64,000 bases of DNA from Globicatella sulfidifaciens DSM 15739 (GCF_900167405.1 NZ_FUWO01000008.1:35069-99068); one strand, 5' to 3'. Numbered from the stretch's first letter, positions 46,787 to 56,088 are shown. The notes: generated by a model from the sequence alone, not told the origin. Translations and numbers: made by a program.

Positions 46787-47440
46787 ATGACAACATTATT
46801 ATTTATTACCGGCAATCAATTTTCTTTCTTATTAAACGGATTATGGGTGACCATTGGTGTCGCTGCCGTGACCATCATTTTAAGTTTAATTTTTGGGATT
46901 ATTTTGGGTACTTTACGTTATGAAAATATACCGATCGTGTCAGATTTGCTCGCTTTATTAATCGATACCGTTCGTAATTTACCCTTATTATTAATTATCT
47001 TCTTTACTTATTTTGCATTACCACAAATTGGCATTCGTTTATCTATCTTCTGGTCGACAGTAACCGCCATGACTATTTTCGAATCAGCCATGATTTCAGA
47101 AATTATCCGCGCTGGATTAAAAGGTTTACCTAGTGGACAAAAAGAAGCCGGATACGCATCTGGATTAAATACTTGGCAAGTCTTAAGCTTAATCTTATTA
47201 CCCCAAGCAATCCGTAATATGATTTCAGCGATTGTAAGTCAATTAATTGCCTTAATTAAAGATACGTCTTTAGCGACGATTATTGCCTTACCGGAAATTA
47301 TGCATAATGCGAAAATTATCTATAACCAAGATGTCGATGTTATTTTACAAGTATTCTTTATTTCCGCGGTTCTATATTTCATTGTATGTTATTCTTTATC
47401 ATTAGTCGCACGTCGATATGAAGTGAAGAAGTCGGGTTAA
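46787..47440 (+). CDS. Amino acid ABC transporter permease 2
   Basis: A 217-residue HisM-type permease related to the preceding one. The typical D-T-V-R-N-L-P-L-L and the ATPase-contacting G-Q-K-E-A-G-Y-A-S-G-L are present. AGGAGG precedes the ATG. Last gene of the operon, closed by a strong terminator. Confidence 0.92.
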   Translation: MTTLLFITGNQFSFLLNGLWVTIGVAAVTIILSLIFGIILGTLRYENIPIVSDLLALLIDTVRNLPLLLIIFFTYFALPQIGIRLSIFWSTVTAMTIFESAMISEIIRAGLKGLPSGQKEAGYASGLNTWQVLSLILLPQAIRNMISAIVSQLIALIKDTSLATIIALPEIMHNAKIIYNQDVDVILQVFFISAVLYFIVCYSLSLVARRYEVKKSG

Positions 47441-47448
47441 TTATTAAA

Positions 47449-47481
47449 AACCTGTAAAAGCTGATTTTACAGGTTTTTTTA
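47449..47481 (+). terminator. Terminator of amino acid transporter operon
   Basis: AACCTGTAAAA and TTTTACAGGTT form a perfect 11-bp stem with a five-base loop and a T-run. Confidence 0.92.
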
Positions 47482-47617
47482 GTCTTTATGTCAATTTATC
47501 ATTAAAATCATTAAAAATTTTTAATTAACGATAAAGTTAGGATTATCTATTTGAATGCCCTCCCATAGTTTGATATAGTAAAATTACTTGTAAATCACGA
47601 TATTGAGGAGCCGTACT

Positions 47618-48505
47618 ATGTTAGACAATCGTTATGTTACTTTTTTAGAACTTGCAAAACAATTAAACTATACACGTACAGCTGAAAAATTATCATTGAC
47701 TCAGCCCACTGTAACTAAACATATCCAAGCAATTGAAGAGGATTTAAAAATAAAACTATTTACATATAAAAATAAAACACTATCTCTGTCAGAAGATGGA
47801 CACTATTTAGTTGAAGAATTATCTTTAATTTCGAATAAAATCAATGAAATCAAACAATATTTTTCTCGGAAATCAAATCAAAATAATTTAATAATCGGTG
47901 CCAGTCATACTATTGGTGAATATTTTATACCAAAATACACCAACATATTGTCACAAGATTTCCACCAATTTTCTTATCATCTCATTATCGAAAACCATGC
48001 TGTTCTACTTAATAAATTAAATAACCAAGAGATTGATTGTGCTCTTATCTCAGGTCCTTTAGACAAGAAAGGGGAATATAATGAATATGAATTTTATTGT
48101 GATGAAATAGTATTAATTTGTAATCAGAATCATCCCTTTGCACATCAAAAGGTAAGACTTAGCGATTTAGATCAAGAAACCTTTGTTTTAAGAGAAACTG
48201 ACTCGGGGCTTTATCAATCCTTGCATTGTCAATTAAAGGCTCAAAATTATTCAATTGATTCATTTAATAATGTTAGTCATATTGGAAATATCAGTTTAAT
48301 TAGTCATATTATCCAACAACAAAATAAATTAAGTTTCTTTTATCGTTCTACCATCGAAAATGATTTAAAGTCTGGACAAGTCGCACAAATATACTTACCA
48401 GATATTGATCTAACTCAACGTTTTGTATTAATATACAATCCAAAATTAATCGAAAAATCATCAATTGCTTCTTTACTCAATTTATTAAAAATTAATACAG
48501 CCTAG
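47618..48505 (+). CDS. LysR-family transcriptional regulator
   Basis: A 295-residue regulator. The N-terminal winged HTH (about 1-60) reads T-F-L-E-L-A-K-Q-L-N-Y-T-R-T-A-E-K-L-S-L-T-Q-P-T-V-T-K-H-I-Q. A periplasmic-binding-like effector domain covers about 85-290. The ATG at 47618 is taken because GAGGAG stands seven bases upstream; an in-frame start five codons earlier has no such site. It is convergent with the sulfur-acquisition operon and ends about 75 bp from it. A LysR-type palindrome at the far promoter of that operon makes it a likely target, as for CysB or CmbR, but this is inference. Confidence 0.85.
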   Translation: MLDNRYVTFLELAKQLNYTRTAEKLSLTQPTVTKHIQAIEEDLKIKLFTYKNKTLSLSEDGHYLVEELSLISNKINEIKQYFSRKSNQNNLIIGASHTIGEYFIPKYTNILSQDFHQFSYHLIIENHAVLLNKLNNQEIDCALISGPLDKKGEYNEYEFYCDEIVLICNQNHPFAHQKVRLSDLDQETFVLRETDSGLYQSLHCQLKAQNYSIDSFNNVSHIGNISLISHIIQQQNKLSFFYRSTIENDLKSGQVAQIYLPDIDLTQRFVLIYNPKLIEKSSIASLLNLLKINTA

Positions 48506-48580
48506 TTTTCCACGATAAAAAACCATTGACAACTCTCTATCAAGCTTATTGTTGCCAATAGGAGTTATTAATGCTTTTAT

Positions 48581-49348
48581 TTAATCAAAGGCCTGATGTA
48601 TTTGACGTTTTATCTTCTGATATTGTGGATCTAGATAAACAGGTGTTTCCTGATCTAATAACAAACGGTGAGTATAATCCAACGAAATCTCATCAAAAGG
48701 CTTTAAAGTATTCTTATACAGAACCAATACTCTTGTCCCAAGCGTTAATGCTTCATCAATATCATGAGTAATCATTAGAAAGGTACTCTGTGTTTCTGAC
48801 CAAAGTTTACGGATAAAATTTTGCATTTTACTTCTGGTACTAGCATCTAAAGCACCTAATGGCTCATCCAACAATACCATTTCAGGCGCATTTGCTAATA
48901 CCCTAGCTAATTGCACCCTTTGTTGCATCCCTCCTGAGATTTCAAAAATATATTTATCATGATCTGCACTCATTTCAACTCGATCTAATATTTGGGTTAC
49001 AGTAGATTCAATTTCTTTTTTCCCTACACCTCTTGACTCTAATCCAAAAGCTACATTTTCAGCTACATTTAACCAGGGAAATAAAGTATGTTGTTGAAAG
49101 ACCACTCCACGATGCCAGGAGGGGCCATTGACTGGATCGCCATTAAAGATTACACTCCCAGCTGTCGGTGCAAGATAGCCGGCAATAATATTCAATAAGG
49201 TGCTTTTACCACATCCTGAAGGTCCCACAACACAAATAAACTCACCACTTTTAAAACTCATATTAAGATTATTCAATATCATCACTTTAGAACCTGGATA
49301 TTGGTAACTCATGTTTTCAAGTCTCAATAATTCATTATTTGAACTCAT
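48581..49348 (-). CDS. Sulfonate/nitrate-type ABC transporter ATPase
   Basis: A 255-residue subunit with Walker A G-P-S-G-C-G-K-S-T (near 40-48), the signature I-S-G-G-M-Q-Q-R-V-Q-L-A-R and Walker B M-V-L-L-D-E-P-L-G-A-L-D. The pattern matches SsuB/TauB/NrtD-type importers. It overlaps the binding-protein gene by 4 bp and is the last gene of the operon that starts with the YeeE-type gene. Confidence 0.9.
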   Translation of the reverse strand: MSSNNELLRLENMSYQYPGSKVMILNNLNMSFKSGEFICVVGPSGCGKSTLLNIIAGYLAPTAGSVIFNGDPVNGPSWHRGVVFQQHTLFPWLNVAENVAFGLESRGVGKKEIESTVTQILDRVEMSADHDKYIFEISGGMQQRVQLARVLANAPEMVLLDEPLGALDASTRSKMQNFIRKLWSETQSTFLMITHDIDEALTLGTRVLVLYKNTLKPFDEISLDYTHRLLLDQETPVYLDPQYQKIKRQIHQAFD

Positions 49349-50424
49349 GATTCATCAACCTCCAGTGCTTTTTCGATATAACTTGCATTTACAAAATCAG
49401 CAATTTCTACCGCTGATGGTAATTTTGTTATCTCTTTTTCTTGTTTTAAAAATGCACTAATTTCTGCGATTACTTGATTGAAATCCCCTTCTAGTGAGTT
49501 GTTGCCCAAATAGGCTTTACTTAACAATTCATCGGTGGTCAGCCAAATAGTTCCAGACATTTGCATTAAGGCTATTTCAGGTGAGATTTCGAGGGAAGCA
49601 GCAACCAATTCTGCTGCTTGTTCAGGTGATTCGCGATAGTAATCAGATCCCTGCATAATTCCTTTCAAAATCATCGCTGTTAATTTAGGATATCGATGAG
49701 TAAATCCCTTTCGTCCAATCATGACATTTGCAGTAACAACTCCTTCTTCTACTAGGTCTTTAGAGCTGAGAAGTGTTTCGCCCCCATCTTCGGTGATTGT
49801 CGTCAAAATCGGATCCCAAGTATAAGCGGCATCAACGTCATCTCTTTTCCATGCTGCTGCAATATCGATTGTTTTCATATCTAATAATGTAACATCTTTT
49901 ACCATATCATGAAGCTCTAATGCCTTTTTCAAACTATAATGAGAAGTGGAGGCAAAAGTAGTCGCGATTGTTTTGCCTTTTAGTTCTTCAAATGAATTTA
50001 TACGACGATTCTCCTTCACCACTAGCGCTTCGTTGGTTCCTAATAGTTCATGTAACCAAATTAGTTCAACATCAAGACCTTTCGATAGAGCCACAACACC
50101 ATTTGTAATTCCCATGGTCGCAAAATCTATATTCGCTGCTGCTAATGCTTTATTAGCTTCCACTCCAGAATCAAACACTAAAAAATTGATCTTTATGCCT
50201 AATGGCTCAAACTGTTGAGTAATTAATTTCTTCTCAATGGCAATCATCTCATCATTAGGAACGCGTAAATAGCCAATATTAATCTCTTTTGGAAGATGAC
50301 TTTCCTGATTTGAAGCAACAGAAAAAATGTCGGGCAAATAATGCACAATCGATATAAGCAACCCCATAATCGTGAAGAGCATTATCATCCATCGTATAAG
50401 CTTTTGTTTTTTTCGATAAGTCAT
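49345..50424 (-). CDS. ABC transporter substrate-binding protein (SsuA/NMT1-like), membrane-anchored
   Basis: A 359-residue binding protein. Residues about 11-30 are a hydrophobic helix without lipobox cysteine. The mature part starts I-N-I-G-Y-L-R-V and has F-A-T-M-G-I-T-N-G-V-V-A-L-S-K-G, L-K-G-K-T-I-A-T-T-F-A-S-T-S-H and D-V-D-A-A-Y-T-W-D-P. These match binding proteins for taurine or alkanesulfonates. The operon also encodes a thiosulfate-type importer, so a sulfur compound is the likely ligand. It ends in the ATPase gene and begins directly at the permease stop. Confidence 0.85.
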   Translation of the reverse strand: MTYRKKQKLIRWMIMLFTIMGLLISIVHYLPDIFSVASNQESHLPKEINIGYLRVPNDEMIAIEKKLITQQFEPLGIKINFLVFDSGVEANKALAAANIDFATMGITNGVVALSKGLDVELIWLHELLGTNEALVVKENRRINSFEELKGKTIATTFASTSHYSLKKALELHDMVKDVTLLDMKTIDIAAAWKRDDVDAAYTWDPILTTITEDGGETLLSSKDLVEEGVVTANVMIGRKGFTHRYPKLTAMILKGIMQGSDYYRESPEQAAELVAASLEISPEIALMQMSGTIWLTTDELLSKAYLGNNSLEGDFNQVIAEISAFLKQEKEITKLPSAVEIADFVNASYIEKALEVDES

Positions 50425-51201
50425 TTATACCCGTCCCTTCCAAAACACTAAATGTCGCTCACAAAATAGGATTGCGAGGTCAATCAACACACCTGTTAAC
50501 CCCATAATGATAATTCCCACAAACATTACATCACTTTTCAAATAACGCGAAGCATCCATGACCATCCATCCAATTCCGGAGGTAGAAGCTGTCATTTCAG
50601 CTGCAACGAGAGTCGAATAAGCAAAGCCAAAGGCTGTCCTAAACCCAGTAAATACCTCAGGTAAAGTAGCTGGCCAAATTATTTTCTTTAAAATTCGGAT
50701 TTTGTTGGCACCTAGCGACTGACCTGTTAATAAATAATCATGCCTAATTTTTCCAATCGCCGAAACACACGCAATATAAATAGGGGCAAATGCTGCTAGG
50801 TATAGTAAGAAAATTTTAGATCTATCTCCAATCCCCATCCAAATAATCAACAAAGGATAATAAGCCAAAGGGGGAATTGGACGATAAAATTGAATCAGAG
50901 AATCCACCACTCCACGAATAATTGGTACATACCCACTAATAAACCCAAGCGGCACTCCTGTCACCACACCAAAAAATAAAGCCAAAAATAAACGTACAAA
51001 ACTACTACGAAGATGGAAAATGAATGAATGGGTACCATAACCATTATTAACAATATCCAAAAATGATTGCCAAACCTCTTTAATTGAAGGGATCATTACC
51101 ATTTGTTCTGCTGAGAACAAAGAATAAATTAGCCAAATAAATAGTAAAATTCCCCAAGTTAAAACAGGTAACAGAATTTGATTGCTTTTTTGATGATTCA
51201 T
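50425..51201 (-). CDS. Sulfonate/nitrate-type ABC transporter permease
   Basis: A 258-residue permease with six hydrophobic segments of the SsuC/TauC type. The region I-W-M-G-I-G-D-R-S-K and the ATPase-contact loop with G-Q-S-L-G-A-N-K-I-R-I-L-K are characteristic. It directly precedes the binding-protein gene. AGGAGAAGG lies before the ATG. Confidence 0.9.
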   Translation of the reverse strand: MNHQKSNQILLPVLTWGILLFIWLIYSLFSAEQMVMIPSIKEVWQSFLDIVNNGYGTHSFIFHLRSSFVRLFLALFFGVVTGVPLGFISGYVPIIRGVVDSLIQFYRPIPPLAYYPLLIIWMGIGDRSKIFLLYLAAFAPIYIACVSAIGKIRHDYLLTGQSLGANKIRILKKIIWPATLPEVFTGFRTAFGFAYSTLVAAEMTASTSGIGWMVMDASRYLKSDVMFVGIIIMGLTGVLIDLAILFCERHLVFWKGRV

Positions 51202-51268
51202 CCTTCTCCTCCTAAAAAAACACCAAGAATTACCATTATGATAATTCTTGGCAAGTCTACAAAATTAA

Positions 51269-52969
51269 TTATTTAAAGTTGTAATCTGTAACAATTGGGT
51301 CTCGCTTTTCTACTTGATCACGGAAATACTCGTGTTCACTTACCCCTAACATTGAGCCATCGATATTATAAACATTGTCATACCCTCTTTGCATTAATGC
51401 TCGTACCATATTGTAAGAACGTTGACTTGAGCGGCAGTGAATATATACCGGTTGATCCTTAGGTATTTCATCTAAACGATTTCTAAATTGACTTAAAGGT
51501 ATATTATGAGCCCCTTTAATATGACTTAAAGCATACTCATTTTCTTCACGTGCATCAATAATGAAAGCTCCTGTTTCTACTAATTCTCTAACTTTACTTA
51601 CAGGTACTTTTTTGAAATCACCATTTAAAATATTTAGAGCTACTAGTGCAGCATGATTGACAACATCTTTTGCAGTACTAAAGTACGGCGAGTAAGTTAA
51701 CTCTAATTCTTTTAAGTCTTCTAGATTAGCATTATTCATGATAGCTGTGGCGATGACATCAATACGTTTGGTTGTATTCCCTTTACCAATTGCTTGCGCA
51801 CCTAATACTTTTCCAGAAGGAACAGCAAATAATAATTTAAAGAAAATATTATTAGATGTTGGCATTAAACCTACACCATCTTTTGGAATAATATAACTAT
51901 AATCATAGTTAATTCCCATTGCTTGACATTGTTTTTCATTTAAACCAGTATTTGCCACATTCAAATCAAAAATTTTAATCGAAGATGAACCAATCACACC
52001 TGTATTTCGATAAGTGCGTCCATACATATGGTCCGCTGCTGCTCGTGCTTGACGTTGCGCTGGACCCGCTAAAGCTAATTGCGTTGGATTACCTGTAAAG
52101 AAGTCTGTCACTTCAATTACATCACCTACTGCATAAATATGCGCATCATCCGTTTGATAATGATGATTCACTTTAATATAACCTCGTTCATTAACGGAAA
52201 GCCCTGCTTGTACAGCTAATTCGCTATTTGGACGAACGCCAGCCGCCATAACGACCGCTTCTGCTTCAACCTTTTCTCCCGATTGTAATAATACGTGAGC
52301 ATCCGTAATTTCTTGAACTGCATCCTCTAAATGTAGATGAATTCCTTTATCAAATAATTCACGGTTTACAATTTGAATCATATCTAGGTCTAATGGAGCT
52401 AACACTTGGTTTTGTGCTTCAATTAAGGATACATTATATCCTGCTTCTTTTAATGTTTCTGCTACTTCTAAACCAATAAATCCGCCACCGACAACCGCTA
52501 CATTTTTAACATTATTATTTTGGATAAAGTTCATCATTGATTTTAGATGAGGAACTGTTTTCATCGGGAAGACATTTTCGCGGTCAATTCCTTTGATTGC
52601 CTTTGGCATTATAGCATCAGCACCTGGTGCTAATACTAACTCATCATAACTTTCTTCAAATGTTTCATCCGTCATTACGTTTTTAACTGTTACAGTTTTG
52701 TTATCACGATTGATGGAAATAACCTCATGATTAACAACCGCTTTAATATTATATTGCCCTGCAAATTCTTCGGGGGTCATTAATACTAAATTGTCCGCTT
52801 CTGGTACTAAGCCATTAATATGGAATGGAATACAGCAATTTGAAAACGATACAAAAGGGCCTCTTTCAAACATCGTAATGTCCGCAAACTCATCTAAACG
52901 TCGCACACGAGCAGCAACTGAAGCTCCACCTGCTACCCCACCAACAATGACAACTTTTTTGTTTTCCAT
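51269..52969 (-). CDS. CoA-disulfide reductase with C-terminal rhodanese domain
   Basis: A 566-residue flavoenzyme. FAD site V-I-V-G-G-V-A-G-G-A-S (7-17), the redox Cys45 in S-F-S-N-C, an NAD(P)H site V-V-G-G-G-F-I-G-L-E-V near 158-168, and a dimerisation domain up to about 455. The rhodanese domain follows, with the persulfide cysteine Cys512 in H-C-R-S-S-Q-R. Such CoADR-Rhd fusions reduce CoA disulfide or polysulfide/CoA persulfide. Next to a thiosulfate-type transporter, a role in handling imported sulfane sulfur is likely. It follows the transporter gene after 4 bp. Confidence 0.93.
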   Translation of the reverse strand: MENKKVVIVGGVAGGASVAARVRRLDEFADITMFERGPFVSFSNCCIPFHINGLVPEADNLVLMTPEEFAGQYNIKAVVNHEVISINRDNKTVTVKNVMTDETFEESYDELVLAPGADAIMPKAIKGIDRENVFPMKTVPHLKSMMNFIQNNNVKNVAVVGGGFIGLEVAETLKEAGYNVSLIEAQNQVLAPLDLDMIQIVNRELFDKGIHLHLEDAVQEITDAHVLLQSGEKVEAEAVVMAAGVRPNSELAVQAGLSVNERGYIKVNHHYQTDDAHIYAVGDVIEVTDFFTGNPTQLALAGPAQRQARAAADHMYGRTYRNTGVIGSSSIKIFDLNVANTGLNEKQCQAMGINYDYSYIIPKDGVGLMPTSNNIFFKLLFAVPSGKVLGAQAIGKGNTTKRIDVIATAIMNNANLEDLKELELTYSPYFSTAKDVVNHAALVALNILNGDFKKVPVSKVRELVETGAFIIDAREENEYALSHIKGAHNIPLSQFRNRLDEIPKDQPVYIHCRSSQRSYNMVRALMQRGYDNVYNIDGSMLGVSEHEYFRDQVEKRDPIVTDYNFK

Positions 52970-52973
52970 TCTA

Positions 52974-54272
52974 CTATTCTCCTTTACTTAAATGATCTGG
53001 GATTGGAATAATATTAATTTTCCCTTGGAAATATTTTAATCCCATTAATCCACCAACTGACATCGCCACCAAGAATACCCATCCTGATAATGAGAAATTA
53101 CTGATAGCAGAGTACATTGCACCAATATTACAACCTAAAGCAAATCTTGAACCAAAGCCTAACATTAAGCCACCTAATGCGTACAATAAGGCGTCTTTCA
53201 ATGAAAAATCAAAATCAATTTTAAAGCGATTAGCCAATAAAAATGAGATCGTACAACCAAAGAACAAGCCAATATTTCGAACTGTTCCACCATCCATCAA
53301 TAAGCCTTTTTCTACTTTCTCTAAATGAGAACCAAAATTTTCTTCTGAAAAACTAAAGCCTAATTTTTGTAATACCGCAACGTCCAGGGTAACTAACGGA
53401 GTTGAAACCCCCCATGCTTTGCCCATCGTCACCATTACAAAGATTGCTCCCAAAGCAAGAACCAATGCCCCTAACATGAAGTTCCATCTTTCAATGAAAA
53501 ACTTGTGGTATGTTTCATAACTAAAGAATTTTTCCGAACCATCTAACATTAAGGGGTGTTCAAACTCTTCCCAATCACCTTGAGGATCTTTATAAAAACC
53601 TTGTGCTTTTCGTTTGTTTTCAATTTGTACGGTATACCACCAAATCACACCTAATCCTATAAAGGTGACCAATAAGGCACCAAAGTAGCCAAATACTTGT
53701 GGTAAATGAAGTTGAACCCCTAACTTTCCTATGAATGTTCTATCGATCACTTTACGTGCCCAATGTCCAGGTGCCGCAGATAATACAAAAAAAATAAAAG
53801 CAATGAGTGAACGTCCCTGACCCTCTCCAAAGTCCGCTAATGTTCCCGAACCACATCCACCAGCCAACATCATTCCAATTCCAAAGATTACTCCCCCAAC
53901 AATTGTTGCGATATTGGTGAAATAAACATTTTGTGTTCCAGGAATGAACGCTTGACCATCGGTTGCTAAATATTGAGGAACCGCACCATTAGAAGCTGCT
54001 TGCCATTGAATACCCATGAAAATTATCGCTGTTATACCAACCAAGACGATAAGTGCTTTAGTTAAACTTCCTTCTCCACGCATATAGATTCGTTTAATTC
54101 CACCAGCAAAACCAAAGCGAGAACGTGTTAAGGTATAACCTAATACCACTCCAGCAAACAATTGGATTGGTAAATTAGCTTTTTGACCTCCTAGATAAAT
54201 TCCTAAGATGATTAATCCTAATAATAGAATAATGCCAGCAATTGTCTGAGACCATTTAATTTTACCTGACAT
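52974..54272 (-). CDS. YeeE/YedE-family sulfur transporter (TsuA-like)
   Basis: A 432-residue membrane protein with about 12 segments in two halves. Conserved cysteines lie in G-G-C-G-S-G-T-L near 140 and in A-L-G-C-N-I-G-A near 380, the positions that relay thiosulfate in the characterised TsuA. The larger size and the coupling with CoADR-rhodanese are typical of the YeeE group in anaerobes and Firmicutes. First gene of the operon, behind AGGAGAAAAAGT. Confidence 0.88.
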   Translation of the reverse strand: MSGKIKWSQTIAGIILLLGLIILGIYLGGQKANLPIQLFAGVVLGYTLTRSRFGFAGGIKRIYMRGEGSLTKALIVLVGITAIIFMGIQWQAASNGAVPQYLATDGQAFIPGTQNVYFTNIATIVGGVIFGIGMMLAGGCGSGTLADFGEGQGRSLIAFIFFVLSAAPGHWARKVIDRTFIGKLGVQLHLPQVFGYFGALLVTFIGLGVIWWYTVQIENKRKAQGFYKDPQGDWEEFEHPLMLDGSEKFFSYETYHKFFIERWNFMLGALVLALGAIFVMVTMGKAWGVSTPLVTLDVAVLQKLGFSFSEENFGSHLEKVEKGLLMDGGTVRNIGLFFGCTISFLLANRFKIDFDFSLKDALLYALGGLMLGFGSRFALGCNIGAMYSAISNFSLSGWVFLVAMSVGGLMGLKYFQGKINIIPIPDHLSKGE

Positions 54273-54296
54273 ACTTTTTCTCCTTTATTCATTATT

Positions 54297-54316
54297 TCAC
54301 AAAAATAATTTTGTGA
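54297..54316. promoter_or_regulatory. Palindrome in leader of sulfur operon
   Basis: TCACAAAA and TTTTGTGA face each other around a four-base centre, 25-45 bp before the first gene and downstream of the predicted start of transcription. It may be an operator for a repressor (Rex- or FNR/CRP-like half sites) or an mRNA hairpin. A further TTTTGTGA stands at 54369-54376. Confidence 0.5.
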
Positions 54317-54354
54317 TAACTGCATAAAATAAGCGCTTTTTTGTTTGCACATTC

Positions 54355-54420
54355 ATCATACCACCGGTATTTTGTGAAGTAAAATTCAATTTTAGAATAG
54401 GTATATTCCGATTTGGAATA
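54355..54420 (-). promoter_or_regulatory. Sulfur operon promoter with LysR-type binding palindrome
   Basis: On the minus strand, -35 TTTACT (54383-54378) and -10 TATGAT (54360-54355) are 17 bp apart. Just upstream, TATTCC-N5-GGAATA (54404-54420) is a perfect palindrome containing T-N11-A, the LysR recognition form. It is centred near -60, the usual activation position. A LysR gene lies at the other end of the operon. Confidence 0.6.
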
Positions 54421-54476
54421 GATATTATTTATAAGGGGTGTTTCACCGATTATATAGGGGTTTAAAAAATAAAAAG

Positions 54477-56036
54477 AGCCATGGAAAAAGGCTCTTTGAC
54501 AACTGGTGTTGGTCAGTGAATTTTAAATCAAGTTACAGAAATGTAGCTTGATTTTTTTTATGCTACTAATGTCCTGCTTTCATTTTAATAAATGACAGGC
54601 TTAATCGTCTTCGGCATATGATAAGTTAATAAAAATGACACTCGATTACGTGCTTGTAAATTATAAAAATTGGCATAGCCAAAGCCACTTCTTTTAATGT
54701 TTTTAATTTTATTATTAAACCCTTCGATTGGTCCATTTGAGAGTGTATATAACATCGTGTTCTTAATTTCAGCTCGATACTTTTCCATTGTGTCCAGTGC
54801 TTTTCTTAATTCACGCGGCAGTTGATACAAGTGAGATTCCGCTAATATCTCTTGAAACCCCTCATAATCATGGTCGTTAAAGAGAGCCTTTAATCGATTG
54901 ACCCATGTATAAACAACTTCAATCCGAGGATCGATGTTTCGTAAAAAATCAACGATGCCTTTTTCAGTGATGAGGCCACTAAATAACCGATGTGAGTCAT
55001 ATTTTTCAAAGTCCAACTCCCAATCATTTTTAAGCAATAACTTCCAGAGGTTCTTTAATTTGGTGTAATGAGTCGGCACTTTATAGCGAAGTTCATTCAT
55101 CACAGTCACACGGATTCGGTCAAGAGCCGTATTGAGTCGTTGAACAAGATGGAACCGGTCAATAATAATGACGGCATTGGGAAACAATCGAGGAAAAAAG
55201 TCTTTATAGGGCTCATACATATCCATCGTAATGGTTTTAACTTTTTTACGTACAGCGAGGTCGTAGCGCTGGAAATAGCGACGTAACGACACTTGTTTGC
55301 GGTCTTCGATAATATCAATGAGTCGATGATGTTGATTATCAATAATGATAGCAGACATGGCGCTCTCAACGGATTTAACCGATTTAAATTCATCAATGGC
55401 TAAGTGTTCAGGTAACCAGTGACGAGAGGGCTTCAGTTGTTCGCTTGCTTGACGAGCGATACGGTTAATGGACGGACTTGAAACCCCATACTCTTTCGCG
55501 ATACCGGATTGAGGGCGAATCTCTTGAAGTGCGAGTTTAATCGCTAACTTCATGGGGTTAGAGAGAGAACAATGTTTGTCGACAAGAGTCGTTTCAGCAG
55601 AAAAGGTATGGGCACATTGCTTGCATCGATAGCGTTGCTTTTTAAGCGAAAGCTTAATAGGTTGAGAATTAAACTGTCCAAGATGAACTAGCACACGCTT
55701 GAAGCCCCATTTAATGGCACGATTTCGACACTTACAATGAGGGCAATGATTAACCTCATAGGATAGAATGCCATGAAGTAATTTATGAGTAGGTCTTTGA
55801 TTTAAGGGAATTTGAGTCAATGTTTCAGTCAATTTGATATTAGGGTCTTTTATTTCAAGTAAATATTTTATACAATATGAATAGGTCAAGTGAATAACAT
55901 CCTTTCTGTTTTTGTGGTTATTAATAGAATAAGTTAATTCACTGACCTTTTCAATTAAAATAAAAATAGATGGTGTTGATGGATAATTATTTTATCCACC
56001 AACACCATTTATTATAGAGCCATTTGTTCCATGGCT
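54477..56036. mobile_element. ISL3-family insertion sequence
   Basis: The element carries one transposase gene. Its ends face each other: inner 24-bp repeats at 54490-54513 and 55998-56021 (20 of 24 positions match, both ending TGGTGTTGGT inward). Outside these, AGCCATGGAA on both sides extends the inverted repeat. The family usually makes an 8-bp target duplication; I see no clear one, so exact boundaries are uncertain or one end has changed. It sits between the S9 peptidase gene and the sulfur operon promoter. Confidence 0.85.
54585..55889 (-). CDS. ISL3-family transposase
   Basis: A 434-residue transposase. The N-terminal zinc-binding part has C-P-H-C-K-C-R near 55 and C-K-Q-C near 94. 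An HTH follows (Y-G-V-S-S-P-S-I-N-R-I-A), and the DDE catalytic region begins H-L-A-I-D-E-F with I-I-D-R-F-H-L-V-Q-R and, near the C-terminus, S-N-G-P-I-E-G-F-N-N-K-I-K, where the last acidic residue lies. Length is typical and the frame is complete, so the element may be active. Confidence 0.93.
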   Translation of the reverse strand: MTYSYCIKYLLEIKDPNIKLTETLTQIPLNQRPTHKLLHGILSYEVNHCPHCKCRNRAIKWGFKRVLVHLGQFNSQPIKLSLKKQRYRCKQCAHTFSAETTLVDKHCSLSNPMKLAIKLALQEIRPQSGIAKEYGVSSPSINRIARQASEQLKPSRHWLPEHLAIDEFKSVKSVESAMSAIIIDNQHHRLIDIIEDRKQVSLRRYFQRYDLAVRKKVKTITMDMYEPYKDFFPRLFPNAVIIIDRFHLVQRLNTALDRIRVTVMNELRYKVPTHYTKLKNLWKLLLKNDWELDFEKYDSHRLFSGLITEKGIVDFLRNIDPRIEVVYTWVNRLKALFNDHDYEGFQEILAESHLYQLPRELRKALDTMEKYRAEIKNTMLYTLSNGPIEGFNNKIKNIKRSGFGYANFYNLQARNRVSFLLTYHMPKTIKPVIY

Positions 56037-56088
56037 AAAGGTCAATAACAATGTAAATAGGCTTTAGTATAAAATATTGACAAGTATT

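Noticed and set aside
48571..48771. 66-codon plus-strand frame antisense to the sulfonate ATPase gene
   Set aside because: It lies almost entirely within a real gene on the other strand and has no family likeness.
54469..56044. 8-bp target-site duplication of the ISL3 element
   Set aside because: The flanks share only a few A/G bases at the assumed ends; no convincing duplication was found.
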